A DNA stretch of 64,000 bases. It comes from Bdellovibrionaceae bacterium UBA3535 (GTDB taxonomy: Bacteria > Bdellovibrionota > Bdellovibrionia > Bdellovibrionales > UBA840). Both the position numbers and the translations under genes were made by a program. The DNA lies in NCBI GenBank assembly GCA_002376845.1, contig DFOS01000022.1:14201-78200 (forward strand). Direction: 5' to 3'. This document shows, one piece after another, positions 8,195 through 17,026 of the stretch; the first letter of the stretch is position 1; each line of letters opens with the position of its first letter. Below the pieces are notes generated by a model that was given only the letters and a program-made list of their open reading frames with translations, did no database searches and was not told the origin of the DNA.

Positions 8195-8766
8195 AGATCA
8201 ATCTCAGGGGCTTGTTTGTTTTGCTCTTCATTGGGGTCTTCCCACTGCGGCATTTTATCAAACTTGTAGACTAGAGAATTTGTCCATGAAGTGGGAGGCA
8301 CCGTAACCAAATTATTAAATTGTTTCACACTTTCGATATAGCGATTGCGGGCTACAGCAATTCGGTTCTCACTACCTTCAAGTTGTGCTTGAAGGTCGCG
8401 AAAGTTTTGATTCGACTTTAATTCGGGATACCTTTCTACGGTGACAAGCAATCGGGATAAAGCGCCGCTTAATTGTGACTGGGCCTTGTTAAATGCTTGC
8501 AAATTCTTAGCATTCAAATTGTCCGCGTTGAGATTCATGGAACTTGCCTTGGCTCTCGCATTGACTACGGCTTCAAGGGTTTCCTTTTCATGCTCCGCAT
8601 AGGACTTCACCACTTTTACCAAATTGGGAATCAAGTCGGCTCGACGCTTGTACTGATTGTTAATTTCTGCAACCTTGGCTTCCGTTTCATTTTTTGCTTG
8701 GGGTATGGACTGAATACCGCAAGCGGTGAATTGCAAAGCAAACGCTATGATTAAAATCTTCTTCAT
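8191..8766 (-). CDS. lemA: LemA family lipoprotein
   Basis: 191 residues. The N-terminus MKKILIIAFALQFTAC carries a lipobox with C16, so the protein is probably lipid-anchored instead of having the usual single N-terminal helix. The LemA core is clear: NQYKRRADLIPNLVKVVKSY near residues 37-56, then ETLEAVVNARAKA, then LLVTVERYPELKSNQNFRDL near 104-123, and NRIAVARNRYIESVKQFN near 132-149. The fold is a long helical bundle. It heads the set lemA-TPM-TPM-ABC, with start and stop overlaps throughout, and lies 9 bp after prfC. Function in the envelope is unknown. Confidence 0.92.
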   Translation of the reverse strand: MKKILIIAFALQFTACGIQSIPQAKNETEAKVAEINNQYKRRADLIPNLVKVVKSYAEHEKETLEAVVNARAKASSMNLNADNLNAKNLQAFNKAQSQLSGALSRLLVTVERYPELKSNQNFRDLQAQLEGSENRIAVARNRYIESVKQFNNLVTVPPTSWTNSLVYKFDKMPQWEDPNEEQNKQAPEIDL

Positions 8767-8775
8767 TTTCGACTC

Positions 8776-10371
8776 CTACCTTGTGGGTTGAATGGACGTA
8801 GCAAAAACCACATCGGGGTTTTCTCTTTCTGCCCAATTCAAATCCCATTCTTTTTCTAATAAAACGACCTTCTCATCGTACATATCCACAACGTTGAGCA
8901 TAGAACCCTTAATCTCCCCAGTATAGGCCTCCCCCTCTTTGGTTCGGGGCCAGCGTGCTACTGAGTGAGAGGTGCGCTCCAGTTTCACAGATATATTGTA
9001 CTCTTCCTGCATGCGGTGAAGCATCACTTCAAATTGCAACTCCCCCACAACCCCGATGATGGGATCTTGCCAGCCAACTGAGGGCTGCATAAAAAGTTGA
9101 ATGCTACCTTCTTCGGAAAACTGTCTTAAAGCTTTTTCCAAATGTTTTTTCTTGCCCATATCTTGCAAACGAATTTTCGCAAAAAATTCGGGGCTAAATC
9201 TTGGGATAGCGCCAAAAGCTACTTTCTTGCCCGTGGTCACATTATCCCCAACGCGCAAATTGCCCGTATCATTCACTCCCACAATGTCGCCCGCATAGGC
9301 CTCATCTAAGGTTACTCGCTCATCGGCAAAAAATTGATTGGAATAGGCCAGACGAATTTCTCTGCCCAAACGCATATGTTTGACTTTCATGCCACGTTCA
9401 AATTTGCCCGAGCAAATGCGAATATAAGCCACCCGGTCGCGGTGACGTTTGTCCATATTGGCCTGCACCTTAAAGACAAAACCGCTAAAATCCTTGCTAC
9501 AAGGATCTAAGTCCTCGCCAAAGGATTTTCTTGGCACTGGCCCCGGGGCGTAGCTTTCAAAAATATCCATAAAATTGGTAACGCCATAATCATATTTTGC
9601 AGAACCCCAAGTAAGCGGGCTAACCTTGCCGCTCAATACATCTTCTGGGGCCAAGTTTTCCATGGTGGCATCCACAAGCTCCACCTCTTCGCGAAATTCG
9701 GCAAGTACATCGGGCTCGACTTTCTCATCTAATATGGGGTCATTAAAATCACTTACGGCATAGTCCTCAGTATGGAGCTCTCCATTCAGCATTTTCGAAG
9801 CATAGACGCGTTTTTCGTGGCGATGATAAAGTCCGTAAAAACGCGAACCAATGCCAATGGGCCAAGTAATGGGATAGCAGGACATTTTCAGTGTAGACTC
9901 CACCTCATCCATTAGCTCTAAGGGCACCTTCCCCTCGCGGTCCACTTTGTTGACGAAGGTAAAGATTGGAAGATGTCGATAGCGACAAACCTCATACAGT
10001 TTTTTGGTTTGCGCCTCCACCCCTTTGGCCACATCAATCAACATCACGGCCGAATCGGCTGCGGTCAATGTGCGGTAGGTATCTTCCGAAAAGTCTTTGT
10101 GGCCAGGAGTATCGAGCAAATTCACATGCTTGCCCCTATATTCGTACTGCATAACCGAGGAGGTAATGGAGATGCCGCGCTCTTGCTCCATGCTCATCCA
10201 ATCGGAGGTGGCAGCTTTCGCCGTGGCCTTACCTTTTACCTCGCCAGCTTCGTGAATGGCACCGCCGTGATAAAGGAGCTTTTCGGTTAAGGTTGTTTTA
10301 CCAGCATCGGGGTGAGAGATGATCGCAAAAGTACGACGCCTTTGTATCTCATCAGCAAGTTTTTTTGTCAT
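8776..10371 (-). CDS. prfC: peptide chain release factor 3
   Basis: A translational GTPase of 531 residues that recycles RF1/RF2 from the ribosome after termination. G-domain motifs are intact: SHPDAGKTTL near residues 17-26, DTPGHKDFSEDTYRT near 88-102, and NKVDRE near 140-145. The C-terminal part shows FVFKVQANMDKRHRDRVAY, the RF3-specific domain II region, and GVVGELQFEVM. I choose ATG 10371 over an upstream in-frame TTG at 10380, which lacks a ribosome binding site. The length matches E. coli RF3 (529). It is probably cotranscribed with lemA, though functionally unrelated. Confidence 0.96.
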   Translation of the reverse strand: MTKKLADEIQRRRTFAIISHPDAGKTTLTEKLLYHGGAIHEAGEVKGKATAKAATSDWMSMEQERGISITSSVMQYEYRGKHVNLLDTPGHKDFSEDTYRTLTAADSAVMLIDVAKGVEAQTKKLYEVCRYRHLPIFTFVNKVDREGKVPLELMDEVESTLKMSCYPITWPIGIGSRFYGLYHRHEKRVYASKMLNGELHTEDYAVSDFNDPILDEKVEPDVLAEFREEVELVDATMENLAPEDVLSGKVSPLTWGSAKYDYGVTNFMDIFESYAPGPVPRKSFGEDLDPCSKDFSGFVFKVQANMDKRHRDRVAYIRICSGKFERGMKVKHMRLGREIRLAYSNQFFADERVTLDEAYAGDIVGVNDTGNLRVGDNVTTGKKVAFGAIPRFSPEFFAKIRLQDMGKKKHLEKALRQFSEEGSIQLFMQPSVGWQDPIIGVVGELQFEVMLHRMQEEYNISVKLERTSHSVARWPRTKEGEAYTGEIKGSMLNVVDMYDEKVVLLEKEWDLNWAERENPDVVFATSIQPTR

Positions 10372-10433
10372 GAGCGGCAAATTAGCAGAGAAAGCGGGTG
10401 CAAGCTATGGCGCCTTAGCAGATGCGCGCCGCA

Positions 10434-10781
10434 CTACAAATCGATGCGGCTGGTCTCTTCTACTTGTATGCTTAAAGGAGAGTCGATAAAGCCAGGCTTT
10501 GACTCCTTCACAATGATTAAAAAAGTGGAATGCCCCTTGGAATGCACACCGCTTACGCGGCAAAAACCCACTTCCGGACGATAAGAGTAGGCGGAAAAAC
10601 AGCGCAAATTCTCATCCAAAGTGATATCCTCCGCAATGGCCCGAAAACCGTAAAAGGCCCGTGGCAATTCCTGTAAGACGTAATCCTTCACTTCTTGGTC
10701 GGCCGGGTGGATGCCCGCCTGTAAAAATGGGCTTACGAATAATAAATATACAAACGTGAAAATCTTCATGTCCCTTAGCAT
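10434..10781 (-). CDS. small exported protein of unknown function
   Basis: 115 residues. A GGGAGG ribosome binding site precedes ATG 10781. The N-terminus MLRDMKIFTFVYLLFVSPFLQA is a signal peptide, probably cut after residue 22. The mature protein has two cysteines (C60 in ENLRCFSAYS and C73 in VGFCRVSG) that could form a disulfide, and a mixed alpha/beta composition. I recognise no family. It lies between prfC and the large metalloprotease on the same strand, with a hairpin separating it from the latter. Confidence 0.65.
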   Translation of the reverse strand: MLRDMKIFTFVYLLFVSPFLQAGIHPADQEVKDYVLQELPRAFYGFRAIAEDITLDENLRCFSAYSYRPEVGFCRVSGVHSKGHSTFLIIVKESKPGFIDSPLSIQVEETSRIDL

Positions 10782-10892
10782 GCTGAAAAAGCCTCCCCTT
10801 GTAAAAGATCATTTTTTTATAGCAGTGATAGCTTTTTTGTATCATGCAAAGTGGGGGCCAAGCTCTAGGGAGGCACATCTTGGATCTTATAT

Positions 10893-10922
10893 CCGGTAAT
10901 AGGACTGAATCCTATTACTCGG
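10893..10922 (-). terminator. hairpin downstream of the metalloprotease gene
   Basis: An inverted repeat GTAATAGGA / TCCTATTAC with a 5-base loop, extended by CCG/CGG with one bulge. It lies 31 bp after the metalloprotease stop. No T-run follows on either strand, so it may be a rho-assisted terminator or an mRNA 3' stabiliser. Confidence 0.4.
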
Positions 10923-10952
10923 ACAACAGAAGACAATGACTCATGGACAAGC

Positions 10953-13538
10953 TTAGATGGGCTCGATTTTTACCCTGGTTTTCAAGGCGTTGAAAATCTG
11001 CTGGTTTTCAAAATACCATTGGCGCAAATCCTGTGGTAACTTCTCTGGCTCAAGATCCTCAAACTTTTTCCCTGCAAGACCACTATCTAGAAGTTCTTGC
11101 ATCTCTTGTTTCAAACGATGGTTCTGCATAAAGCCCCAATCTGGATTGCGCGAGCGACCCTTTCGCAAAAGATTTGCTGCCATTTTTCGAATCTTTGGGT
11201 TGTAAGTAAAAGTCGGCACGGAAATGGGAAGAATTTTATTCTCTTTGTCTGTTATGGAAGACACCAAGTCTTCACCACTTGTAGACAGCAAGTAGTGCCT
11301 AGCTTGCTCCTCTAGCAAATCCGCAAAGTCTTCTGAAAGTTCAGTATTCGCCAAATTGGTAGCTTGGTTCAATTGCTCTAGATACAACCGGCGCGCCGCT
11401 TTATCCAATTGTTCGTAAAACAAGGCGGCTCTTGCCAAAATAATATCTAGGTCTTCCTGATTAAACTCGTAGCCATTGCCACCAGGCCCTTTGCCCTTAC
11501 GGTTTTCTTCTTTAAGTAATAAGGTTTTAAATTTTTGAAACTCTGATTCTCCAAAGTTCTCTGGTAAGGGCTGGATAAGAGCTCGCAAACCACCAGTGGA
11601 CAGAATATCTGCTTCAGCCGCTCCGAAATTGGCTTGGCGAACCACCGCTTGATTTAATTCATCCACCACATCATAGGATCGATGGACGCTGAGTAGCTTG
11701 GTTTCTTTACTTAGAAGTTCCATGACCGTGCCCGCTTTGGCTAGCAATTGCATGGCCTCCGCCTTGGGCGACAAAAAGACCTCCGTCAAGGCAAGCTTGC
11801 GATAGCCCTTTTGCGGATCTTTAGCATGAACAAAGGCTTCCAATGTTCTTCTAGCCAAGGTCTTTTGCAAATTCTTTTGGCTATACTTCGCCTCTTCGGA
11901 TCGAGTGGAAAATAAATCAAAGCGTTGGCAATCAATGTATTTTTCTACGTGAGAGTCCGTACAAAACAAAGGAACCTCCGCCTTGGTGAATTCTTTGCCA
12001 TAGTATAGATGTTCAATGGCGACTTTATCATAAGGAAAGGCTGTCGTGTTTGGACTACGCATAAGATTTCCCATCATGGCCGATTCTTCAAACGCATTGT
12101 ATTCCATGGTTGAGCTAGATGGTAAAAGCGTTTCCTCCACTTCAAAATCTTTGAAGTACTTCTCTACCAATGAATCGCGCTCATCGGCTCCATAAGTCAT
12201 ACCCAGCGAGCCAGCAAAATTATGTCTTAGTCCCAGTGTATGCCCTACCTCATGGGCTACCACTTCACGAATATAATCAGCCGAAATCTCGCGAATCTTT
12301 TCTTCATCTTCCAATTCCACCACTTTCGCTAAGGCTGCGGCCATACGCTCGCTTGGCTTTCTAAAGCAAAAAGCTTTTTGCTCAAAACCTTTTAGGGCAA
12401 TTCTTTGCTGCGTACCGGCTTCTTCCTTTAAAAGATTCAATAAACGCCTAGCGCGCTGCTTACCACTAAGAGCAAAAACAGAAGTAAACATTACCTGTGC
12501 GTTTTTAATTTCTCCTGTTCTGGGATCGGCCTGTGCATCTGCATAGGCAAAACCTGCAGTATCCCAATTTACCCATTGAATGACGTTGTAATCCGGATGC
12601 GGCGCCGTTACACCTTCGGGCGCATCCACCGCTCTTACCACCTCTTTACCAAAGGCTTTGTTCCAATAAAGGATTCCATCCCGCACGGCTTGTTTGTATT
12701 CTTCTGGTGTGTTGGCAGATATGGCAAAGTCAATTTTTTTAGTATGATCAAATTTCGTGGCCCATACATCTTTGGTACCATACTCGTTGTAGCGAGGGGC
12801 GGTTTCAAAATATCCCATGCGGCGAAAATTCGTGCTGCGGCTTGGCTGGAAATTTTCATTCGGTCTATAGGGTTCCAAATAATACCGCGTCTCCACCGGT
12901 ATTACTTGATTCTCCATACCTAATTGTGCGACTTGGCGAATAAAAAGCCTGTTGTCTTTTTCATTCAAACTAGCCTCTTCAATAAAGCTAGACGTAACCG
13001 TGGCAGCTTGAAAATGTTCGGTAAAATTGGGGGCCGAGAAGTCCGTTGCATGCCAACCGCTAAACGTAAAGAGTCTAGACATTCCCTGATTAAAATCAAA
13101 GGTAATCAAATCATTTTCTTCTTGTAAAATTTTAAACTCCGCTAGGATGATCGAGGCAGGAATGTCCTCTCTAACAATATGACCGTCATTTGCCTCTAAC
13201 ATAAAAAGGCGATCCTCCACCTTTTTGAAGGCCACCACTCGCGATTTTTGATTGGAAAACATCGGAACGGGAGATTGTTGCAAAATATTCGAGCTAAGCA
13301 AAAACTCTTTTTCTAGCGCAGTTGATTTGATAGAGATCCTTGCTCGGTCCACAGCATGAATGAGCCCTTCCTGATTGACCACCTTTGCAGATTGAACTTG
13401 AAACGCCGTGTTCACCGCATCTGGCGCACGAACTTCTGGCCTAGAAGCATAGGGTCCAGAAGTAGAATCAGGAATGGGTGAACAAGAAAGAAGGAACAGT
13501 GAAAAAAATAAAAGTATACCATTGATTTTAGATAACAT
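10953..13538 (-). CDS. zinc-dependent metalloprotease lipoprotein (metzincin type)
   Basis: 861 residues. The N-terminus MLSKINGILLFFSLFLLSC ends in a lipobox cysteine (C19), so it is predicted to be an outer-membrane or periplasm-anchored lipoprotein. The catalytic motif HEVGHTLGLRH (H429, E430, H433, H439) follows the metzincin pattern HExxHxxGxxH, and SSTMEYN some 45 residues later supplies the Met-turn. The long N-terminal region (about 45-230) and the helical C-terminal region (about 590-850) resemble the zinc-dependent metalloproteases with DUF5117/DUF4953-type flanks. ATG 13538 is preceded by GGGGAGGGG. It is monocistronic. A likely role is degradation of external or prey protein, an inference from the export signal. 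Confidence 0.88.
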   Translation of the reverse strand: MLSKINGILLFFSLFLLSCSPIPDSTSGPYASRPEVRAPDAVNTAFQVQSAKVVNQEGLIHAVDRARISIKSTALEKEFLLSSNILQQSPVPMFSNQKSRVVAFKKVEDRLFMLEANDGHIVREDIPASIILAEFKILQEENDLITFDFNQGMSRLFTFSGWHATDFSAPNFTEHFQAATVTSSFIEEASLNEKDNRLFIRQVAQLGMENQVIPVETRYYLEPYRPNENFQPSRSTNFRRMGYFETAPRYNEYGTKDVWATKFDHTKKIDFAISANTPEEYKQAVRDGILYWNKAFGKEVVRAVDAPEGVTAPHPDYNVIQWVNWDTAGFAYADAQADPRTGEIKNAQVMFTSVFALSGKQRARRLLNLLKEEAGTQQRIALKGFEQKAFCFRKPSERMAAALAKVVELEDEEKIREISADYIREVVAHEVGHTLGLRHNFAGSLGMTYGADERDSLVEKYFKDFEVEETLLPSSSTMEYNAFEESAMMGNLMRSPNTTAFPYDKVAIEHLYYGKEFTKAEVPLFCTDSHVEKYIDCQRFDLFSTRSEEAKYSQKNLQKTLARRTLEAFVHAKDPQKGYRKLALTEVFLSPKAEAMQLLAKAGTVMELLSKETKLLSVHRSYDVVDELNQAVVRQANFGAAEADILSTGGLRALIQPLPENFGESEFQKFKTLLLKEENRKGKGPGGNGYEFNQEDLDIILARAALFYEQLDKAARRLYLEQLNQATNLANTELSEDFADLLEEQARHYLLSTSGEDLVSSITDKENKILPISVPTFTYNPKIRKMAANLLRKGRSRNPDWGFMQNHRLKQEMQELLDSGLAGKKFEDLEPEKLPQDLRQWYFENQQIFNALKTRVKIEPI

Positions 13539-13696
13539 AACCCCTCCCCAGAAGCTGGCTAAGTTCTATCTAAAATTCAACTTACTTGCTAGTAGAGTGC
13601 TGCAAAGGGAGGTGATTTCACTTTATTATGCAGGGGCAAATTGTCACCTAAGCTAAAAACTTCCATCCATTGCTATAAACTGCGGCGATTATCGCT

Positions 13697-14884
13697 TTAG
13701 TGTGAGCGAGCCAAATCCCGCGTTATATTCTTCTGGTGTGCCTCCAGAGTGCCGCCACCAATTTCAAGTAGCTTGGCATCGCGCCAAAAACGCTCCACAT
13801 GGTATTCGGCCACATAGCCGTAGCCGCCTAGCACCTGTATCGCACGATCGGCGACATTTTTTCCCATCGTGGTAGCAAAAAGCTTCACACCATCCGAATC
13901 CAAACGCCCAGAACTATCTTTCAGATTCATTTTTCTAGCCGTCTCATAAATATAGGCTTTTGCCGCTCGGTATTCCGCAAAGGAGTTCGCTATATAGGAT
14001 TGTATTTGGCCAAAGCGAGAAATGGGCTTACCAAAGGCCTCACGCTCCTCGGCATATTTTGACATAACATCAATGCAGCGCCGGGCAATTCCCAAGCTTT
14101 GTGCTGCCAAGGTGACGCGCTCAATCTCGAGGTTCTTCATCATATGCAGCATGGAATCCCCCTCTTCACCGATTAAGTTTGCCACCGGCACCTTGCAGTT
14201 TTCAAAAACGATTTCCGCCGTATTGGATCCGCGCATACCTAGTTTGTCTTGAATTTTTTGACCAACCGAATAGCCGGGCATGCCTTTTTCCACTAGGAAA
14301 GTGGAAATCATGGCACGGCCATTTTTTTCTCCCGTTTTCGCATAGACCAGCATCACATCGGCAGCCGTACCTTGCTCATCAATGGCACCGTTGGTGATCC
14401 ACATTTTTTGCCCGTTTAAAATATAATGATCCCCTTCTTTTACCGCGGTAGTGGACATGCCGAGAACATCGGTCCCCACATGTGGCTCGCTCATGGCCAT
14501 GGCGCCGACCCATTCACCACTACATAGTTTGGGCAAATACTTTTCTTTCTGTTCTTGGTTCGCATTTACATTGATGTTGTTGACTGCAAGCATGGAGTGA
14601 GCCAAATAAGCCAAACAAAAACCAGGATCCGAATAGGATAACTCCTCATGGGCGATTACCGCTGAAACGGCATCCATTCCTGATCCACCAAATTCTTCAT
14701 CCGCTGTGATGCCCAATAAACCTAATTCACCCAATTTGCGAAAAAGTGGCAAATTGAACTCTTCTTTTTTGTCGTATTCATGGGCTTGGGGCTCTACCTC
14801 GGTTTTGGTAAAGGTGGCCACCATCTCTCGTAACATTTTGTGTTCTTCCGTTGGGTTGTACAAATCCATTTCTTGATAGCTCAT
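13697..14884 (-). CDS. acyl-CoA dehydrogenase
   Basis: 395 residues, starting at ATG 14884, which overlaps the hemF stop as ATGA. It catalyses FAD-dependent alpha,beta-dehydrogenation of an acyl-CoA. Family signatures are complete: AMSEPHVGTDVLGMSTTA near 135-152, KMWITNGA near 168-175 for FAD contact, ERVTLAAQSLGIARRCIDV near 255-273, and QVLGGYGYVAEYHVERFWRD near 350-369 with GGGTLEAHQKNI at the end. The arrangement resembles short- or branched-chain enzymes such as isovaleryl-CoA dehydrogenase, but chain-length specificity is uncertain. There is no electron-transfer flavoprotein gene in the window. Coupling to hemF is unusual and probably only transcriptional. Confidence 0.93.
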   Translation of the reverse strand: MSYQEMDLYNPTEEHKMLREMVATFTKTEVEPQAHEYDKKEEFNLPLFRKLGELGLLGITADEEFGGSGMDAVSAVIAHEELSYSDPGFCLAYLAHSMLAVNNINVNANQEQKEKYLPKLCSGEWVGAMAMSEPHVGTDVLGMSTTAVKEGDHYILNGQKMWITNGAIDEQGTAADVMLVYAKTGEKNGRAMISTFLVEKGMPGYSVGQKIQDKLGMRGSNTAEIVFENCKVPVANLIGEEGDSMLHMMKNLEIERVTLAAQSLGIARRCIDVMSKYAEEREAFGKPISRFGQIQSYIANSFAEYRAAKAYIYETARKMNLKDSSGRLDSDGVKLFATTMGKNVADRAIQVLGGYGYVAEYHVERFWRDAKLLEIGGGTLEAHQKNITRDLARSH

Positions 14885-15849
14885 TTTGCTGCCCCCTCGT
14901 TCAACCAATCTCTTGGTTTTAAATAATCCAATAACTTTGCCTCTTCGCTTCCTGGTTCTATCTTGTGATCATACCACCACTGCGCATGCTTGGGCAGTGA
15001 CATCAAGATGGACTCCACCCGCCCATTGGTTTTAAGGCCAAACACCGTGCCGCGATCATAAAGCAAGTTAAACTCCACGTAACGTCCTCGTCGATATTCT
15101 TGGAAATCTTTTTGTTTACGGTCAAACTTTTCTGACAAACGCTTGTCCACGATGGGCAAATAGGAAGGCAAAAAGGCATCGCCGCATTTTTTTACCATTT
15201 GCCAGTTGGTATCACTTACCTCTTGGTAATCAAAAAAGCAGCCACCTACTCCGCGCGTTTCTTGCCGGTGCGGCAAATAAAAATACTTATCACATTCTTG
15301 TTTAAATTCTTGGTACCTATCACCCAAGGCTTCACAAATGGTGGAATGAAAATGAATTACGTCCTCATGGCGCGGATAATAGGGCGTTAAATCAATGCCG
15401 CCACCAAACCAGCCGCTTGCGCCGCGCTCTAGGTAGCGAAAGTTGGCATGAATGGTAGGTACATGTGGATTCTCTGGATGCAAAACCAGGGAAATGCCCG
15501 TTGCATAAAAATCCAAGCCATCGCCAATGGGTAGGCTCTTTGCAAAGTCCTCACTGAATTTACCATAAACCTCTGAAAAGTTGACTCCACCTTTTTCCAA
15601 CAGCTTGCCGCCACTAAAAACGCGGGTTCTGCCGCCGCCGCCGCCAGGGCGCTCCCACATATCTTGCTGGTAAGACTCACCATTGTAGCCAGTTAAGGAA
15701 TCGCATATTTGATCTTGTAAACTTTGAAAATACTCTTTTGCCTGATCTCTCATAGTCACTAAGGCATAGTGCATTTTTCGTGAATTGGCTAGAACAAGCT
15801 TGTGCTTAGATGTGGAGCAGACAAATGCAGATCTCTGATATACTGCCAT
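14881..15849 (-). CDS. hemF: oxygen-dependent coproporphyrinogen III oxidase
   Basis: 322 residues. It converts coproporphyrinogen III to protoporphyrinogen IX with O2 in haem synthesis. Family landmarks are WERPGGGGGRTRVFSGG, NFRYLERGASGWFGGGIDLT followed by PYYPRHEDVIHFH, YFYLPHRQETRGVGGCFFDY, and GRYVEFNLLYDRGTVFGLKT near the C-terminus. I keep ATG 15849 because GAGG lies 9 bp upstream. This gives about 25-30 extra N-terminal residues compared with E. coli HemF (299), so a start at 15774 or 15753 is possible. Presence of the aerobic enzyme points to an oxygen-respiring organism. Confidence 0.95.
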   Translation of the reverse strand: MAVYQRSAFVCSTSKHKLVLANSRKMHYALVTMRDQAKEYFQSLQDQICDSLTGYNGESYQQDMWERPGGGGGRTRVFSGGKLLEKGGVNFSEVYGKFSEDFAKSLPIGDGLDFYATGISLVLHPENPHVPTIHANFRYLERGASGWFGGGIDLTPYYPRHEDVIHFHSTICEALGDRYQEFKQECDKYFYLPHRQETRGVGGCFFDYQEVSDTNWQMVKKCGDAFLPSYLPIVDKRLSEKFDRKQKDFQEYRRGRYVEFNLLYDRGTVFGLKTNGRVESILMSLPKHAQWWYDHKIEPGSEEAKLLDYLKPRDWLNEGAAK

Positions 15850-15959
15850 ATAATTTGGCCTCAGCCGCGCAGGTCCTGACCTAGGTCTGGCTCTACTTTT
15901 TTACTGCCCATAAGGGTGCTTAGTTGCTAAACTTTTCTTAGCAATTATAGGGGTTTAGA

Positions 15960-17006
15960 TTGAAGAACATCTGGAACAGCATCAAAGAGAAAATCTCTTC
16001 GTCTAGTAGCCTGCAAAAGGCCTTCGAAAAAGTAAAAAAATCCTCTACCGGTCCCTCCGCAGGTAGCGGCGGATCTTTGTTCAACAAACTGCTTACCACC
16101 AACCTAAGCCCTTATGAAAAATACTACCCCTACATCATCAGCGCGGCCCTTGCCTATGGTGCGGCCGATTTAACCAATTCCTACGTTCGAGTTTTCACCA
16201 TACCCAGCCCGCAGCAAGTACAAACGAGTGATGGCCCACAACGCTTGGGAAGTCAGGCTCGCCTGCGCTCCGAATTTGACCCCATTGCCAGAAGAAATAT
16301 TTTTAATTCCGATGGAGTCATCCCGCCGCCATTATCTGGAGTTGACGATGGCGGGCTTGGCGATGCGGAAGGACCTGCCGTAGCCTCTAGCTTACCTTTG
16401 GAGCTAGTGGGCACCATTGTTCACGCCAATCCCAATCGCTCGGTTGCCACCATTCGGCAAAGCGGCGGCAATCAGGCCGTCATCCCCTACCTGGTAGACG
16501 ATGATATTGTCGGCATGGCAACTTTGTTAAAAGTGGAGCGCCACCGCGTGATTTTTCGTAACAAAAACAATGGTCGTTTGGAATTTATTGAAATGCCTCA
16601 CGATTTAAAATTCAAATTAACATTGGGCGCCCCGGCTGAGCCAGCTATTACTAGCGCAACGGGCATTCAGCAAAACGGCAATACTTTTAATATTGCGCGC
16701 AAAACCATCAATCAGCACTTAGAAAATATCGGCCAAGTCTTGCAATCCGCTCGTGCGGTACCGAATCGCGACCCGATAACCGGAGAAATCAATGGCTTTC
16801 GCGTTTTATTTATCAAACCCGATAGCATATTCAATGAACTAGGTATTAAGCCGGGTGATATTTTGCAAGAGGTAAATGGACAAAGAATCACTAGCATTCA
16901 ACAGGCAATGGAAATGTATCAAAATATGCGAAATGCCTCCGATATTTCCATTAACCTTATGCGTGAAGGAAGAAACGAAACTTATAACTACAATGTAACA
17001 GAATGA
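15960..17006 (+). CDS. gspC: type II secretion system protein GspC
   Basis: 348 residues from a TTG start at 15960, preceded by AGGGG. It is the inner-membrane clamp protein linking the secretin GspD to the GspLM platform. One membrane segment lies near residues 58-77 (YYPYIISAALAYGAADL). The HR domain spans roughly 110-210, opening with DPIARRNIFNSDG, a typical GspC sequence. A C-terminal PDZ domain covers about 270-345 (VLFIKPDSIFNELGIKPGDI; LQEVNGQRITSI). It is the first gene of the gspC-N operon, which begins here after a divergent gap of about 110 bp from hemF. Confidence 0.92.
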   Translation: MKNIWNSIKEKISSSSSLQKAFEKVKKSSTGPSAGSGGSLFNKLLTTNLSPYEKYYPYIISAALAYGAADLTNSYVRVFTIPSPQQVQTSDGPQRLGSQARLRSEFDPIARRNIFNSDGVIPPPLSGVDDGGLGDAEGPAVASSLPLELVGTIVHANPNRSVATIRQSGGNQAVIPYLVDDDIVGMATLLKVERHRVIFRNKNNGRLEFIEMPHDLKFKLTLGAPAEPAITSATGIQQNGNTFNIARKTINQHLENIGQVLQSARAVPNRDPITGEINGFRVLFIKPDSIFNELGIKPGDILQEVNGQRITSIQQAMEMYQNMRNASDISINLMREGRNETYNYNVTE

Positions 17007-17026
17007 TCTAGCCAAGGAAGGTTCAG

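Noticed and set aside
10612..10878. 88-residue minus-strand frame overlapping the small exported protein
   Set aside because: The frame at 10434-10781 has a signal peptide and a ribosome binding site; this one does not.
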